From an uncultured Ectothiorhodospiraceae bacterium (lineage in GTDB: Bacteria; Pseudomonadota; Gammaproteobacteria; Nitrococcales; Nitrococcaceae), in the NCBI GenBank assembly GCA_913056385.1, contig CAJXND010000009.1, positions 1-51,993 on the forward strand: a stretch of 51,993 nt of DNA, written 5' to 3'. A model generated the notes under the pieces. It made no database searches, was not told where the DNA came from, and worked only from the letters and a program-made list of their open reading frames with translations. The translations under genes were made by a program, and so were the position numbers. Positions 14,241 through 23,249 of the stretch are shown here, piece by piece (the first letter of the stretch is position 1; each line of letters begins with the position of its first letter).

Positions 14241-14808
14241 ACCGGTCATGGAAAACATTCTTGAGGCGGTGCTCCTGGCGGCGGGTGAACCGCTATCGGT
14301 TGATCAGTTGCAGGTGGTTTTCGGCGATGACCCGCCACCGCGACGGACGGTCGAGCAGGCCCTGGAGCGGCTCTCCGCACAGCTCACCGGCCGGGGCGTC
14401 GAGTTGCAGCGCGTGGCGAGCGGTTACCGTCTCCAGGTGCCCGGCCGATACGCCGGTTGGGTATCACGGCTGTGGGATGAGAAACCTGCCCGCTATTCCC
14501 GGGCGGTGCTCGAGACACTGGCGATCATTGCCTATCGGCAACCGATCACCCGGGCGGAAATCGAAGAGGTCCGTGGTGTGACCCTCAGCAGCAATATCAT
14601 GCGTACGCTGCAGGAACGCGGGTGGGTGCGTGTCGCCGGCCATCGGGATGCGCCGGGTCGGCCGGCGGTCTTTGCGACCACCCGTGATTTCCTCGATTAC
14701 TTCAATCTCAGCAGCCTCAGTGAGCTGCCGACGTTGATAGAGATTGGCGAGCCGGGCCCTGATCATCCGGAGCTCGATCTGCCGATCCCGAACCAGGGGC
14801 CTGCATGA
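14233..14808 (+). CDS. scpB: Segregation and condensation protein B
   Basis: A 191-residue SMC-ScpAB subunit with two winged-helix domains. It binds ScpA and stimulates the SMC ATPase cycle. The signature segments YSRAVLETLAIIAYRQPITRAEIE and GRPAVFATTRDFLDYFNL are intact. Overlaps with scpA (8 bp) and rluB (ATGA) indicate translational coupling. Confidence 0.96.
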   Translation: MSEPVMENILEAVLLAAGEPLSVDQLQVVFGDDPPPRRTVEQALERLSAQLTGRGVELQRVASGYRLQVPGRYAGWVSRLWDEKPARYSRAVLETLAIIAYRQPITRAEIEEVRGVTLSSNIMRTLQERGWVRVAGHRDAPGRPAVFATTRDFLDYFNLSSLSELPTLIEIGEPGPDHPELDLPIPNQGPA

Positions 14809-15644
14809 GCTCGGAGAAACTGCAGAAGGTGTTGGCGCGGGCCGGGCTGGGGTCGCGCCGGGAGATGGAGCGGCGCATCGAGGCCGGTCGGGTTCAGGTC
14901 AATGGCCATCGGGCGACCCTCGGCGACCGGGTCGAGCCGGGGGCACGCATTCATCTGGATGGCCGTCCGGTGAGTGCGGCGGCGCTGGCGCCGACGGACC
15001 GTCGCGTGATCGTCTACCACAAGCCGACCGGTGAGCTGGTCACCCGCAGCGATCCTGAGGGGCGGCGCACGGTCTTCCGGCGCCTGCCTCCACTCAGGAG
15101 CGGGCGCTGGCTGGCGGTCGGGCGTCTCGACATCAACACCTCGGGGCTTCTGTTGCTGACAACGGATGGCGAGCTCGCCAATCGCCTCGCGCACCCGTCA
15201 TACCGCCTGGTTCGAGATTATGCCGTGCGCATTTTCGGCCAACTCGACGAGGCAACGCTGCGGCGACTTACCGAGGGCGTCACGCTGGAGGACGGACCGG
15301 CTGCCTTCGAGTCCATTCTGCCACTGGATGCGGGCGAGGCCGCGAACAGCTGGTACCGGGTCAGGCTTCGCGAGGGCAAGAATCGCCTCGTCCGCCGGCT
15401 CTGGGAGTCGCAGGGCGTGCAGGTGAGCCGCCTCATGCGTGTCCAGTACGGGCCGATCGAGATGCCGGCCGGCCTGCGCGAGGGGCAGGTCAAGGCACTG
15501 ACGGCGGGCGAGGTCCGTCATCTCGCGGAACTCGTGGATCTCGGCGACGAGGGCGGTGGAGACCGGGCGCACAAGCGCCATCGACCGCCATCGCCCCGGC
15601 ACGGAGGAAGGCGGCCAGGGCATGAGCGAAAACGGCGCGGCTGA
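14805..15644 (+). CDS. rluB: 23S rRNA pseudouridine synthase RluB family
   Basis: A 279-residue enzyme of the RsuA/RluB family. It has an N-terminal S4 RNA-binding domain (2-60) and a catalytic domain with the active Asp109 in GRLDINTSGLLLLT. The C-terminus (about 240-279) is a basic Arg/His/Gly-rich tail, as in RluB, thought to bind rRNA. The scpA-scpB-rluB order is conserved. The tail is overlapped by the next gene's start. Confidence 0.93.
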   Translation: MSSEKLQKVLARAGLGSRREMERRIEAGRVQVNGHRATLGDRVEPGARIHLDGRPVSAAALAPTDRRVIVYHKPTGELVTRSDPEGRRTVFRRLPPLRSGRWLAVGRLDINTSGLLLLTTDGELANRLAHPSYRLVRDYAVRIFGQLDEATLRRLTEGVTLEDGPAAFESILPLDAGEAANSWYRVRLREGKNRLVRRLWESQGVQVSRLMRVQYGPIEMPAGLREGQVKALTAGEVRHLAELVDLGDEGGGDRAHKRHRPPSPRHGGRRPGHERKRRG

Positions 15645-16329
15645 TCCGGTGTCGGCGGCCACCGACCGCACCGCCGTCCCCCGCCTGTTCGACCGGCTGC
15701 TGACGGCGCTGGGGCCCCAGAGCTGGTGGCCGGCGGAGAGCGCATTCGAAGTGCTGGTGGGTGCGGTGCTTACCCAGAATGCCGCATGGCGCAATGTCGA
15801 GCAGGCCATCGACCGTCTTCAGGCCCATGACTGGATGACGCCGGAGGCGATACTCGCCGCGCCCCGGGAAGAGCTGGCCGAGTGCCTGCGCCCGAGTGGG
15901 TACTACAACGTGAAGTCCCGGCGGCTGCGTGCCGCCTGTGAGACCTGGCTGGCGCTGGGTGGCGAGGCGGGGCTGATGGATATGGAGACCGCGGCCATGC
16001 GGTCGGCCCTGCTCGAGGTCAAGGGACTTGGGCCGGAGAGTGTGGACGATGTTCTGTTATACGGCTTCCGCCGCCCGGTTTTCGTGGTCGACGCCTATAC
16101 CCGGCGGATATTCTCGCGCATTGGCCTGGTCTCGCCACGCATCGGCTACGACGGCCTACAGGCGCTGTTTCATGATGCCCTTGCGCCGGATGTCGGGCAA
16201 TTCAACGAGTTTCATGCCCTGATCGTCACCACCGGCAAATCGTACTGCAGGCCGCGCATGCCGCGATGCGAGGCCTGTCCTCTGTGCCGTGACTGTGCTC
16301 ACGGACTGTCCCGGGATCAGCGCTCGTAG
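15622..16329 (+). CDS. Endonuclease III-domain DNA glycosylase, MagIII-like
   Basis: A 235-residue HhH-GPD glycosylase with a C-terminal [4Fe-4S] loop spaced C-X6-C-X2-C-X5-C (CRPRMPRCEACPLC...C). The helix-hairpin-helix is KGLGPESVDDVLLY followed by VDAY, where the Asp is kept but the Lys that makes endonuclease III a bifunctional lyase is replaced. This pattern resembles the MagIII (3-methyladenine glycosylase) branch, so monofunctional base removal is more likely than AP-lyase activity. The start at 15622 lies inside the rluB end and is preferred over an upstream in-frame Met by family length. Its end overlaps the opposing PEBP gene by 13 bp. Confidence 0.88.
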   Translation: MSENGAADPVSAATDRTAVPRLFDRLLTALGPQSWWPAESAFEVLVGAVLTQNAAWRNVEQAIDRLQAHDWMTPEAILAAPREELAECLRPSGYYNVKSRRLRAACETWLALGGEAGLMDMETAAMRSALLEVKGLGPESVDDVLLYGFRRPVFVVDAYTRRIFSRIGLVSPRIGYDGLQALFHDALAPDVGQFNEFHALIVTTGKSYCRPRMPRCEACPLCRDCAHGLSRDQRS

Positions 16330-16790
16330 GTGCCGATCAGCCGGTTCATGCCGATGACATGGGGCTCCACCTGGTCGAGGAACTGCCAGAGGGTCAGTCC
16401 CGGCTCCAGGTGCAGTGACTGATCCAGGGCGAGCACCCAGAAGTAGTAGTGGTGCACGCCGTGGCCCTCCGGCGGCATTGGCCCACCATAGGTCTGCTTG
16501 CCGAAATCCGTGACGCCGTGGGTGTACGCCTCACTGCCCTCGTCCAGGGCGGTGACGTCGCCGGGGATGTTGTAATAGACCCAGTGGACGAAACCGTAGC
16601 TACCCGGGCTGACCAGTGGCGCATCGGGGTCATGGCAGATCACGGCGAAGCCCTGGGTGCCCTCGGGTGCGCCGGTCCAGTGAATGGGCGGTGCGATGTC
16701 TTCACCCTCACCGGTATGGCGGACCGGAATAGGCTGATGGAGTCCGAAGGCGTTACTTCGGACCTGCAGGGCCGATAAGGCGAATCCCAT
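16317..16790 (-). CDS. YbhB/YbcL family PEBP (Raf-kinase-inhibitor-like) protein
   Basis: A 157-residue phosphatidylethanolamine-binding-protein fold. The ligand-pocket motifs are present: CHDPDAP, GFVHWVYYNIPG, and YGGPMPPEGHGVHHYYF. No signal peptide is visible, so it is probably cytosolic, as is E. coli YbhB. The physiological ligand of the bacterial family is unknown. It converges with the glycosylase gene. Confidence 0.93.
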   Translation of the reverse strand: MGFALSALQVRSNAFGLHQPIPVRHTGEGEDIAPPIHWTGAPEGTQGFAVICHDPDAPLVSPGSYGFVHWVYYNIPGDVTALDEGSEAYTHGVTDFGKQTYGGPMPPEGHGVHHYYFWVLALDQSLHLEPGLTLWQFLDQVEPHVIGMNRLIGTYER

Positions 16791-16822
16791 GGCGTGTTCT
16801 CCACTCCCGTTTCAAGTGTTGC

Positions 16823-16860
16823 GCATGCTTGCACTTCCACTGGCCTTGTCACAAGCATGC
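16823..16860. repeat. Perfect 9-bp inverted repeat, 20-bp spacer
   Basis: GCATGCTTG (16823-16831) and CAAGCATGC (16852-16860) are exact inverted arms. They lie downstream of the SDR gene and upstream of the PEBP gene, both on the minus strand. It could be a terminator stem without U-tract or an operator for the PEBP gene. Confidence 0.55.
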
Positions 16861-16868
16861 CATATCTG

Positions 16869-17630
16869 TCAGGCCACTACCCGGTACATGCCACCGTTGA
16901 CCGGCGTGCTGGTCGGGTCGAGTAACCCGTTGATAACCGCGGCGGCACCGGCGGGCGAGGGGGCCTCGTCGGCCGCCTCGCCGGTAAAGAGTTGCCGCCT
17001 CAGGCGCGTCTGCATTGCTCCCGGGTCAACGCTGCAGCTGATCACTGGATGAATCGGCGAGTGCTCGGCGGCAAGCGTCGCCATGATGCCCTCGACGGCC
17101 CATTTGCTGACGGCGTAGGCGCCCATGGCAGCCCGGCCCTCACGACCTGCCTCGTCACTCACGAATATGACACGCCCACCGCTCGCCTTCAGCAATACCA
17201 GAAGGGCCTGGGTCAACAGGAAGCTTGCGTTGATGTTCACATGCAGGCACTTGAGCCAGGCTTGAGGGTCATAGAGCGTCAATGGTGCCGGTTCGCCGAA
17301 GTCGGCGGCCGCATGCACCGCCGCATCAAGGCCACCGAGCTCCTGTTCGATTCGATTGGCAAGCTCGGCGTAATCATCCGGCGACGCACCCATCATGTCG
17401 AGAGGGTAGAGCGCCGGCTGCCGGTGACCGGCCGCCTCGATGCGGTCATGCAGCGACTCCAGTGCCTTGAGGTCCTTGTCGAGAAGGACGAGTTCCGCGC
17501 CTTCGGCCGCTGCATGTTCCGCGAGCGCACTGCCAAGGCCGCCGGCAGCGCCGGTAATCAGCACGCGCTGTCCATCAAGCCGGTCGGGTTGGGCCGGGCC
17601 TTGTGCGCCGGAGCTGATCTCGATGGTCAT
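16869..17630 (-). CDS. Short-chain dehydrogenase/reductase, YciK-like
   Basis: A 253-residue SDR with the dinucleotide site TGAAGGLG, the catalytic Ser in VSDEAG and the YxxxK pair in GAYAVSKWA. The overall pattern (LDKDLKALESL, SVDPGAMQTRLR) resembles YciK. The substrate is unknown. It is last in the ubiG-gph-synthase-like-SDR operon, its ATG overlapping the previous stop by 4 bp; YciK-like genes commonly sit next to ubiG and gph in this class. Confidence 0.9.
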   Translation of the reverse strand: MTIEISSGAQGPAQPDRLDGQRVLITGAAGGLGSALAEHAAAEGAELVLLDKDLKALESLHDRIEAAGHRQPALYPLDMMGASPDDYAELANRIEQELGGLDAAVHAAADFGEPAPLTLYDPQAWLKCLHVNINASFLLTQALLVLLKASGGRVIFVSDEAGREGRAAMGAYAVSKWAVEGIMATLAAEHSPIHPVISCSVDPGAMQTRLRRQLFTGEAADEAPSPAGAAAVINGLLDPTSTPVNGGMYRVVA

Positions 17631-18496
17631 TGCACGGGCTCCTCGGGTCGGGGGCGGACGTTGTGCGGTCGTCGGGCGGTGCGCCAGGCGAGCCAGAGCT
17701 TTCGAAGCGGAGTCAGGTGGACCTGGCGCTCGGTCACCGCGTGGCCGTCGCCGGCAATGCTGTCCAGAAGCTGCCGATAGACCACTGCCAGGATCAGTCC
17801 GTAGGTCTGGGATTTCCGGGCATGGCCGGGCAGGCGGCTGATCGCGCTGTCGAGAAAGCGCCGGGCCCGGTCACCCTGGCGGGAGAGGAGATCTCTGGCC
17901 GCCGGCGGTTGCTCGCTCTGCAACAGAGTATCCGGGTCGAGTCCGGTCACCGCGAGTTCGTCCTCGGGGATATAGACTCGGCCGGCCCGCAGGTCGCGCC
18001 GCAGATGACGCAGCATGCGGGTGAGCTCGAGACCCATCGACAGATCGTGCGCGAAAGGCGCGGCGTCGGCTCCGTTGGCACCGGTAATCCGCCAGGCCAG
18101 GTCGGCGACGGCACCACCGGCGCGATGGCAGTACAGCGTAAGCTCGCGCAGGGTCGGGTAGCGGCCGTATTCAAGGTCCATACGGCTCGCCTCGACGACT
18201 TCGGCAAGTCCGCTGGTATCGAGCTCGTCGCGGCGGATGACCGGCAACAGCGCCTGGGTAATCGGATGGCGGGGCTCGCCTGCATCGAGGCGCTCGAGCT
18301 CTTCCTGCCACCAGGACAGCTTCACTGCGCCGATGCCGGCATCGCTCACCTCCCGAGGGACCTCCAGCACCTCCGCGCGGTAGGCGGCCAGCGCGGTCAG
18401 GCCGTCCCGTGCGACAGGTGGCGCAAAGAGCAGGGCGTAGTAGAGGCTGGAGCCCTCCGGGGCAACCTTGCGCCGGCAGTAGTCGAGTGGATCCAT
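17627..18496 (-). CDS. Squalene/phytoene synthase-family protein with degenerate active site
   Basis: A 289-residue all-helical protein of the squalene/phytoene synthase superfamily, recognisable by LSWWQEELERLDAG, AYRAEV at the first helix and GRVYIPEDEL near 180. Both Asp-rich DxxxD motifs that bind Mg-diphosphate are replaced (AYRAEVLEVPRE and TRMLRHLRRDLRAG). The pattern is like the NDUFAF6 group, a complex I assembly factor without prenyl synthase chemistry. It is therefore probably not a terpenoid enzyme; a respiratory assembly role is inferred. It sits between gph and the SDR in an overlapping operon headed by ubiG. Confidence 0.8.
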   Translation of the reverse strand: MDPLDYCRRKVAPEGSSLYYALLFAPPVARDGLTALAAYRAEVLEVPREVSDAGIGAVKLSWWQEELERLDAGEPRHPITQALLPVIRRDELDTSGLAEVVEASRMDLEYGRYPTLRELTLYCHRAGGAVADLAWRITGANGADAAPFAHDLSMGLELTRMLRHLRRDLRAGRVYIPEDELAVTGLDPDTLLQSEQPPAARDLLSRQGDRARRFLDSAISRLPGHARKSQTYGLILAVVYRQLLDSIAGDGHAVTERQVHLTPLRKLWLAWRTARRPHNVRPRPEEPVQ

Positions 18497-18499
18497 GGC

Positions 18500-19201
18500 T
18501 CAGACCGCAAGCGGTTCGTGGACAGGCACCGGTGCGCGCGCGACCCAGCGGAGCAGCTCGAGGGGGTGTCCGACGAGTCCGTCCGCACCCCAGCGCTCGG
18601 CGCGATCATCACCGCTGAGATAGCCATAGAGGGCGGCCAGGGTCAGGGTTCCCGCGCGGCGCCCCGCGCGGATATCGCGCTCCGCGTCGCCGACGGTCAC
18701 GCAGGCCGCCGGAGGCAGGCCAAGCCGGCGGGCACCTTCCAATACCTGGTGGGGATGCGGCTTGCGCCGGGCGATGTCGTCACCGGTCACCACGCAGACA
18801 GGACGGTTGTCATAGCCGAGTGCGCTGATCAGCGGCCGGGTCAGCCAGCCGGGCTTGTTTGTCACGATGCCCCAGGGGATCCCGGCCGCCTCCAGTTCCG
18901 ACAGCGCTTCCTCCATGCCGTCATAGGGGCAGGTCTCGTCGCTCAGGCGCTCATGGTAGAGCTCGAGAAAGCGCTGGCGCAGGGGCTCGAAATGCCGGTC
19001 GGTTTGTTCGAGGTTGAATCCGCGCGCGATCATCGGAACGCTGCCGTGACCCACCGAGTTCGCCAGATCCGCGGCCGGCAGCGGCGGGAGTCCATGTTCC
19101 TCGCGTAGCGTGTTCAGGCTGCCGACAAGATCGGGCGCCGTATCGAAAAGCGTGCCGTCCAGGTCGAGCAGAACGCCCTGGGCTCCATCCGACAGGCCCA
19201 T
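18500..19201 (-). CDS. gph: Phosphoglycolate phosphatase-like HAD hydrolase
   Basis: A 233-residue HAD phosphatase. Motif I is DLDGTLFDT (nucleophile Asp13, acid Asp15), motif II is IVTNKP, and motif III/IV is KPHP...VGDAERD. This is the Gph arrangement, which dephosphorylates 2-phosphoglycolate arising from oxidative DNA damage. Related MupP (MurNAc-6-P phosphatase) genes share the ubiG-gph neighbourhood, so that alternative should be kept. Its start overlaps the ubiG stop by 1 bp. Confidence 0.88.
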   Translation of the reverse strand: MGLSDGAQGVLLDLDGTLFDTAPDLVGSLNTLREEHGLPPLPAADLANSVGHGSVPMIARGFNLEQTDRHFEPLRQRFLELYHERLSDETCPYDGMEEALSELEAAGIPWGIVTNKPGWLTRPLISALGYDNRPVCVVTGDDIARRKPHPHQVLEGARRLGLPPAACVTVGDAERDIRAGRRAGTLTLAALYGYLSGDDRAERWGADGLVGHPLELLRWVARAPVPVHEPLAV

Positions 19202-19911
19202 CAGGTATTGGTCCGCATGCAGTGCGCGAGGTAGTTCACGCGTGTGTCATCCGCCAGGAAATATTGCCTCGTCACCGGATTGTAATGCAGGCCGGTGAGG
19301 TTGCTCATCTCCAGCCCGCTGCGTCGTGCCCATCGCGCCAGCTCGGCGGGGCGGATGAACGCCTTGGCGTCATGCGTCCCCGCAGGCAGCAGACGCAGCA
19401 CGCGCTCGGCACCCACGATGGCAAAAAGCCATGCGCGCGCGTTTCGGTTGATCGTGGAGAAAATGACTGCGCCGCCCGGGCGCACCAGTAATCCGCAGGC
19501 CTCGACCACGGCCGCCGGATCGGGGACATGCTCCAGCATCTCCATGCAGGTCACCACATCGAACTGCCCTGCCGCCTCGGCGGCCAGTGCCTCCGCGGCG
19601 ATCCCCCGGTAGTCGATGGACAGGCCAGAGGCGCGTGCATGCAGCCGGGCCGTTTCCAGTGTCTCGGGCGCCAGATCGATGCCGGTTACCCGAGCGCCGC
19701 GGGCAGCCATCGGCTCGCTGAGCAGGCCGCCGCCGCAGCCTACATCCGCCACCCGGAGGCCCGTCAGGGAGCCGACACGAGACGCGACATAGTCGAGCCG
19801 AAGGGGGGTGATGGCATGGAGCGGTGCGAACGGTCCTTCGGGGTCCCACCAGGCACTGGCGTCCCGGTCGAACTTGCCGATTTCTCCCTGATCCGAGTTA
19901 TCGCCTTCCAT
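19201..19911 (-). CDS. ubiG: Ubiquinone biosynthesis O-methyltransferase UbiG
   Basis: A 236-residue class I SAM methyltransferase for both O-methylations of ubiquinone synthesis. SAM motif I is VADVGCGGGLLSEP, with GIDLAPE at motif II and CMEMLEHVPDP downstream; the C-terminal HYNPVTRQYFL segment is typical of UbiG. The start at 19911 (MEGDNSDQ) is chosen by family length; the upstream reading is an unrelated Arg/Pro-rich extension. It heads the ubiG-gph-synthase-like-SDR operon. Confidence 0.95.
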   Translation of the reverse strand: MEGDNSDQGEIGKFDRDASAWWDPEGPFAPLHAITPLRLDYVASRVGSLTGLRVADVGCGGGLLSEPMAARGARVTGIDLAPETLETARLHARASGLSIDYRGIAAEALAAEAAGQFDVVTCMEMLEHVPDPAAVVEACGLLVRPGGAVIFSTINRNARAWLFAIVGAERVLRLLPAGTHDAKAFIRPAELARWARRSGLEMSNLTGLHYNPVTRQYFLADDTRVNYLAHCMRTNT

Positions 19912-19985
19912 CGGCTGAATTCTAGCACGCCCGCCCCGCCCGGGTGTGCGAGAATCCGGGTTGGTCCCAAGACGGAGGAACGACC

Positions 19986-20549
19986 ATGAGACATATGCCG
20001 ATCGCACTCGCCCTCGCTGCGGCGGTGGGCGCGGGAGCAGCCAGCGCACAGAATCCGCAGGTGGTATTCGAGACGACCGCCGGCGATTTTCGCATCGAGC
20101 TTCTTGCCGAGGATGCACCCGTGACGGTGGAGAATTTCCTGACCTACGTGGATGACGGCTTCTACGCCGGGACGGTATTCCACCGGGTCATTCCGGGGTT
20201 CGTGATCCAGGGCGGCGGGTTCGGCGAGGCGCTGACGCGCAAGCCGACACGGGATCCGATTGTCAATGAAGCCGACAATGGACTGAAGAACGAGCGCGGC
20301 ACGCTGTCCATGGCCCGCACCCAGGTGCGTGACAGCGCGACGTCGCAGTTTTTCGTCAACCTCGCCGACAACGCCTTCCTCGATCACGGCGAGCGGGACT
20401 TCGGCTATGCCGTATTCGCCCGGGTCATTGAGGGCATGGGTGTGATCGACCGCATCGCCGCGGGCGAGACGGAGCGTCGCAACGGCATGGCGGATGTGCC
20501 GGTCGAGCTGGTCGTGGTTGAACAGGCGCGGCGTGTCGACGCCGAGTAG
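19986..20549 (+). CDS. ppiA: Periplasmic cyclophilin-type peptidyl-prolyl isomerase
   Basis: A 187-residue PPIase. A signal peptide ([22 protein letters not shown]) precedes the cyclophilin domain, whose catalytic segments [21 protein letters not shown] and [13 protein letters not shown] are intact. It is expected to act in the periplasm. The ATG at 19986 follows GGAGGAACGACC. It diverges from ubiG across a 74-bp gap and stands alone upstream of gyrA. Confidence 0.94.
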   Translation: MRHMPIALALAAAVGAGAASAQNPQVVFETTAGDFRIELLAEDAPVTVENFLTYVDDGFYAGTVFHRVIPGFVIQGGGFGEALTRKPTRDPIVNEADNGLKNERGTLSMARTQVRDSATSQFFVNLADNAFLDHGERDFGYAVFARVIEGMGVIDRIAAGETERRNGMADVPVELVVVEQARRVDAE

Positions 20550-20588
20550 GCCTCGCCGCGGCCGGTGCCGGGCCGTATGGGCACATGT

Positions 20589-20594
20589 TATGAT
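20589..20594 (+). promoter_or_regulatory. Possible -10 element upstream of gyrA
   Basis: TATGAT matches 5 of 6 positions of the sigma-70 -10 box and lies 46 bp upstream of the gyrA start. No good -35 box is seen at 16-18 bp, so this is tentative. Confidence 0.3.
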
Positions 20595-20639
20595 GGCCGT
20601 TTAATGTCCGAGTGGCTCCCTACAGTCGAGATCCGCTAG

Positions 20640-23210
20640 ATGTCCAGCGTCGCCAAGGAAATCCTCCCGGTCAACCTAGAAGACGAGATGCGGCAGTCCT
20701 ATCTGGACTACGCCATGAGCGTCATTGTCGGCCGCGCCCTGCCCGATGTGCGAGACGGGCTCAAGCCCGTTCATCGGCGTGTGCTCTACGCCATGCGAGA
20801 GCTGGGGAATGACTGGAATCGGCCGTACAAGAAGTCGGCGCGGGTGGTTGGCGATGTCATCGGTAAATATCATCCGCACGGTGACACGGCCGTGTACGAC
20901 ACCATCGTGCGGATGGCGCAGGACTTCTCCATGCGTTACCTGCTGGTGGATGGCCAGGGCAACTTCGGTTCCATCGACGGAGACAACGCCGCTGCGATGC
21001 GCTACACCGAAGTGCGTATGGCGCGCATGGCGCATGAGCTCCTTGCCGATATCGACAAGGAAACCGTCGATTTCGCGGACAACTATGATGGCTCCGAGCA
21101 GGAGCCGCAGGTACTGCCCACCCGTGTTCCCAACTTCCTCGTCAACGGGGGCGCGGGTATTGCCGTGGGTATGGCCACCAACGTGCCGCCGCACAACCTG
21201 CGCGAGGTGGTGGATGCCTGTATTGCGCTGATTGATGACGACAGCCTCGACGTCGAGGCGCTGATGGCCTATGTGCCGGGGCCGGATCTGCCAACCCGCG
21301 CCATCATCAATGGCGTCGAGGGGATCCGCGAGGCGTATCGCACGGGGCGCGGGCGGATGGTCATGCGGGCACGCTGCCGATTCGAGCATGACGACGCCAG
21401 CGGCAAGGCGAGTATCATCGTCGAGGAGCTGCCCTACCAGGTGAACAAGGCCCGGCTCCTCGAGAAGATTGCCGAGCTGGTCAAGGAAAAGCGCATCGAG
21501 GGCATCACCGAACTGCGCGACGAGTCCGACAAGGACGGCATCCGCATGGTCATCGAGCTGCGCCGCGGAGAGGTCCCCGAGGTGGTGCTCAACAATCTCT
21601 ACCAGCAAACCCAGCTGGAGACGGTCTTCGGCATCAACATGGTGGCCCTGCACGAGGGGCAGCCGCGGCAGCACAACCTCAAGGACGTGCTCGAAGCCTT
21701 CATCCGCCACCGTCGGGAGGTCGTGACACGGCGCACGGTCTACGAGCTGCGCAAGGCACGTGATCGGGCGCATGTGCTCGAGGGCCTCGCGGTGGCGCTC
21801 GCCAACATCGACGAGGTGATCGCCCTGATCAAGGCGTCACCCACGTCCGCGGATGCAAAGGCGGCGCTGGTGGCCCGTGACTGGGCGCCCGGCGTCGTCA
21901 GTGAAATGCTCTCGCGCGCTGGCGCGGAAGCCTCCCGGCCGGAGTCGCTGGGCAGCGATGTCGGTCTGATCGGTCATGCCTATCGCCTCACGGAGGCACA
22001 GGCCCAGGCCATTCTTGATCTGCGGCTGCATCGCCTGACCGGGCTGGAACAGGACAAGATCGTCGACGAATATCGGCAGATCCTGGACACCATCGCCGAC
22101 CTGCTCGAGATTCTCGGCAGCAGTGACCGTCTCATGCAGGTCATTCGCGACGAGCTCGAGGAGGTCCGTGAACGCTACGGGGATGACCGGCGGACCGAGA
22201 TCCTCGAGACGCGCCTCGATCTGTCCATGGAAGACCTGATTCCGCCGCAGGATGTGGTGGTCACGCTCTCCCACAGCGGCTATGCCAAATCCCAGCCGGT
22301 GGATGCTTATCAGGCGCAGCGCCGGGGCGGCAAGGGCAAGGCGGCGACGCGCATGCGCGACGAGGACTTCGTCGACAAGCTCTGGGTGGCCAACACCCAC
22401 GACACGCTGCTGTGTTTCTCCAGTCGGGGCAAGTGCTACTGGCTCAAGGTGTACGAACTGCCGCATGGCAGTCGGGGTGCCCGGGGCAAACCCATCGTCA
22501 ATCTCCTGCCGCTGGAGGAGGACGAGCGAATCAATGCCGTGCTGCCCGTGAGCGAGTTCGACGGGGATCACTTCGTGTTCATGGCGACCCGCCAGGGCAC
22601 GGTCAAGAAAACCCCGCTGTCCCATTTTTCGCGGCCACGCTCGACGGGGATCATCGCGGTCAACCTCGGTGAAGACGACACACTGGTCAATATCGGGGTC
22701 ACCGACGGCAACTGCGACATCATGCTGCTGACCGACGCCGGTAAGGCGATCCGCTTCAGAGAGGACGATGTGCGTCCCATGGGCCGCACGGCTGCCGGTG
22801 TCCGAGGTGTCCGCCTCGCCCCCGGCCAGACGGTGATCCAGTGCCTGATCCTCGGTGACGGTGATGTCCTGACGGTCACGGAAAACGGCTTCGGCAAGCT
22901 CACCCCGGTGGATGACTATCCCCTCAGGGGCCGAGGCGGCATGGGTGTCATCGGTATTCAGACCTCGAAGCGCAACGGTGCGGTCGTGGGGGCGGTCCAG
23001 GTCACCGCCGAGGATGAGGTCATGCTCATCACCAACGGCGGAACGCTGGTCCGCACTCGGGCGTCCGAGATATCCGTGCTCGGGCGCAACACCCAGGGCG
23101 TGAAACTGATTACGCTCTCCGAATCGGAATCGCTTGTGGGGATGGCCCGGGTCGAGGCCCTCGGTGAGGAGGACGAGGATCCGGCCGAACCGGATGCCGA
23201 CACGGACTGA
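20640..23210 (+). CDS. gyrA: DNA gyrase subunit A
   Basis: An 856-residue type II topoisomerase subunit that introduces negative supercoils with GyrB. The cleavage Tyr is Tyr122 (RYTE) in exact E. coli numbering. The quinolone region reads [10 protein letters not shown] with Thr83 and Asp87. The GyrA box QRRGGKGK begins the C-terminal DNA-wrapping beta-pinwheel, and the protein ends in a short acidic tail. It is followed after 39 bp by serC. Confidence 0.98.
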   Translation: MSSVAKEILPVNLEDEMRQSYLDYAMSVIVGRALPDVRDGLKPVHRRVLYAMRELGNDWNRPYKKSARVVGDVIGKYHPHGDTAVYDTIVRMAQDFSMRYLLVDGQGNFGSIDGDNAAAMRYTEVRMARMAHELLADIDKETVDFADNYDGSEQEPQVLPTRVPNFLVNGGAGIAVGMATNVPPHNLREVVDACIALIDDDSLDVEALMAYVPGPDLPTRAIINGVEGIREAYRTGRGRMVMRARCRFEHDDASGKASIIVEELPYQVNKARLLEKIAELVKEKRIEGITELRDESDKDGIRMVIELRRGEVPEVVLNNLYQQTQLETVFGINMVALHEGQPRQHNLKDVLEAFIRHRREVVTRRTVYELRKARDRAHVLEGLAVALANIDEVIALIKASPTSADAKAALVARDWAPGVVSEMLSRAGAEASRPESLGSDVGLIGHAYRLTEAQAQAILDLRLHRLTGLEQDKIVDEYRQILDTIADLLEILGSSDRLMQVIRDELEEVRERYGDDRRTEILETRLDLSMEDLIPPQDVVVTLSHSGYAKSQPVDAYQAQRRGGKGKAATRMRDEDFVDKLWVANTHDTLLCFSSRGKCYWLKVYELPHGSRGARGKPIVNLLPLEEDERINAVLPVSEFDGDHFVFMATRQGTVKKTPLSHFSRPRSTGIIAVNLGEDDTLVNIGVTDGNCDIMLLTDAGKAIRFREDDVRPMGRTAAGVRGVRLAPGQTVIQCLILGDGDVLTVTENGFGKLTPVDDYPLRGRGGMGVIGIQTSKRNGAVVGAVQVTAEDEVMLITNGGTLVRTRASEISVLGRNTQGVKLITLSESESLVGMARVEALGEEDEDPAEPDADTD

Positions 23211-23249
23211 ACCCTCTCTAGCCATCAACTGAAAACTCTGGAGCGCACA

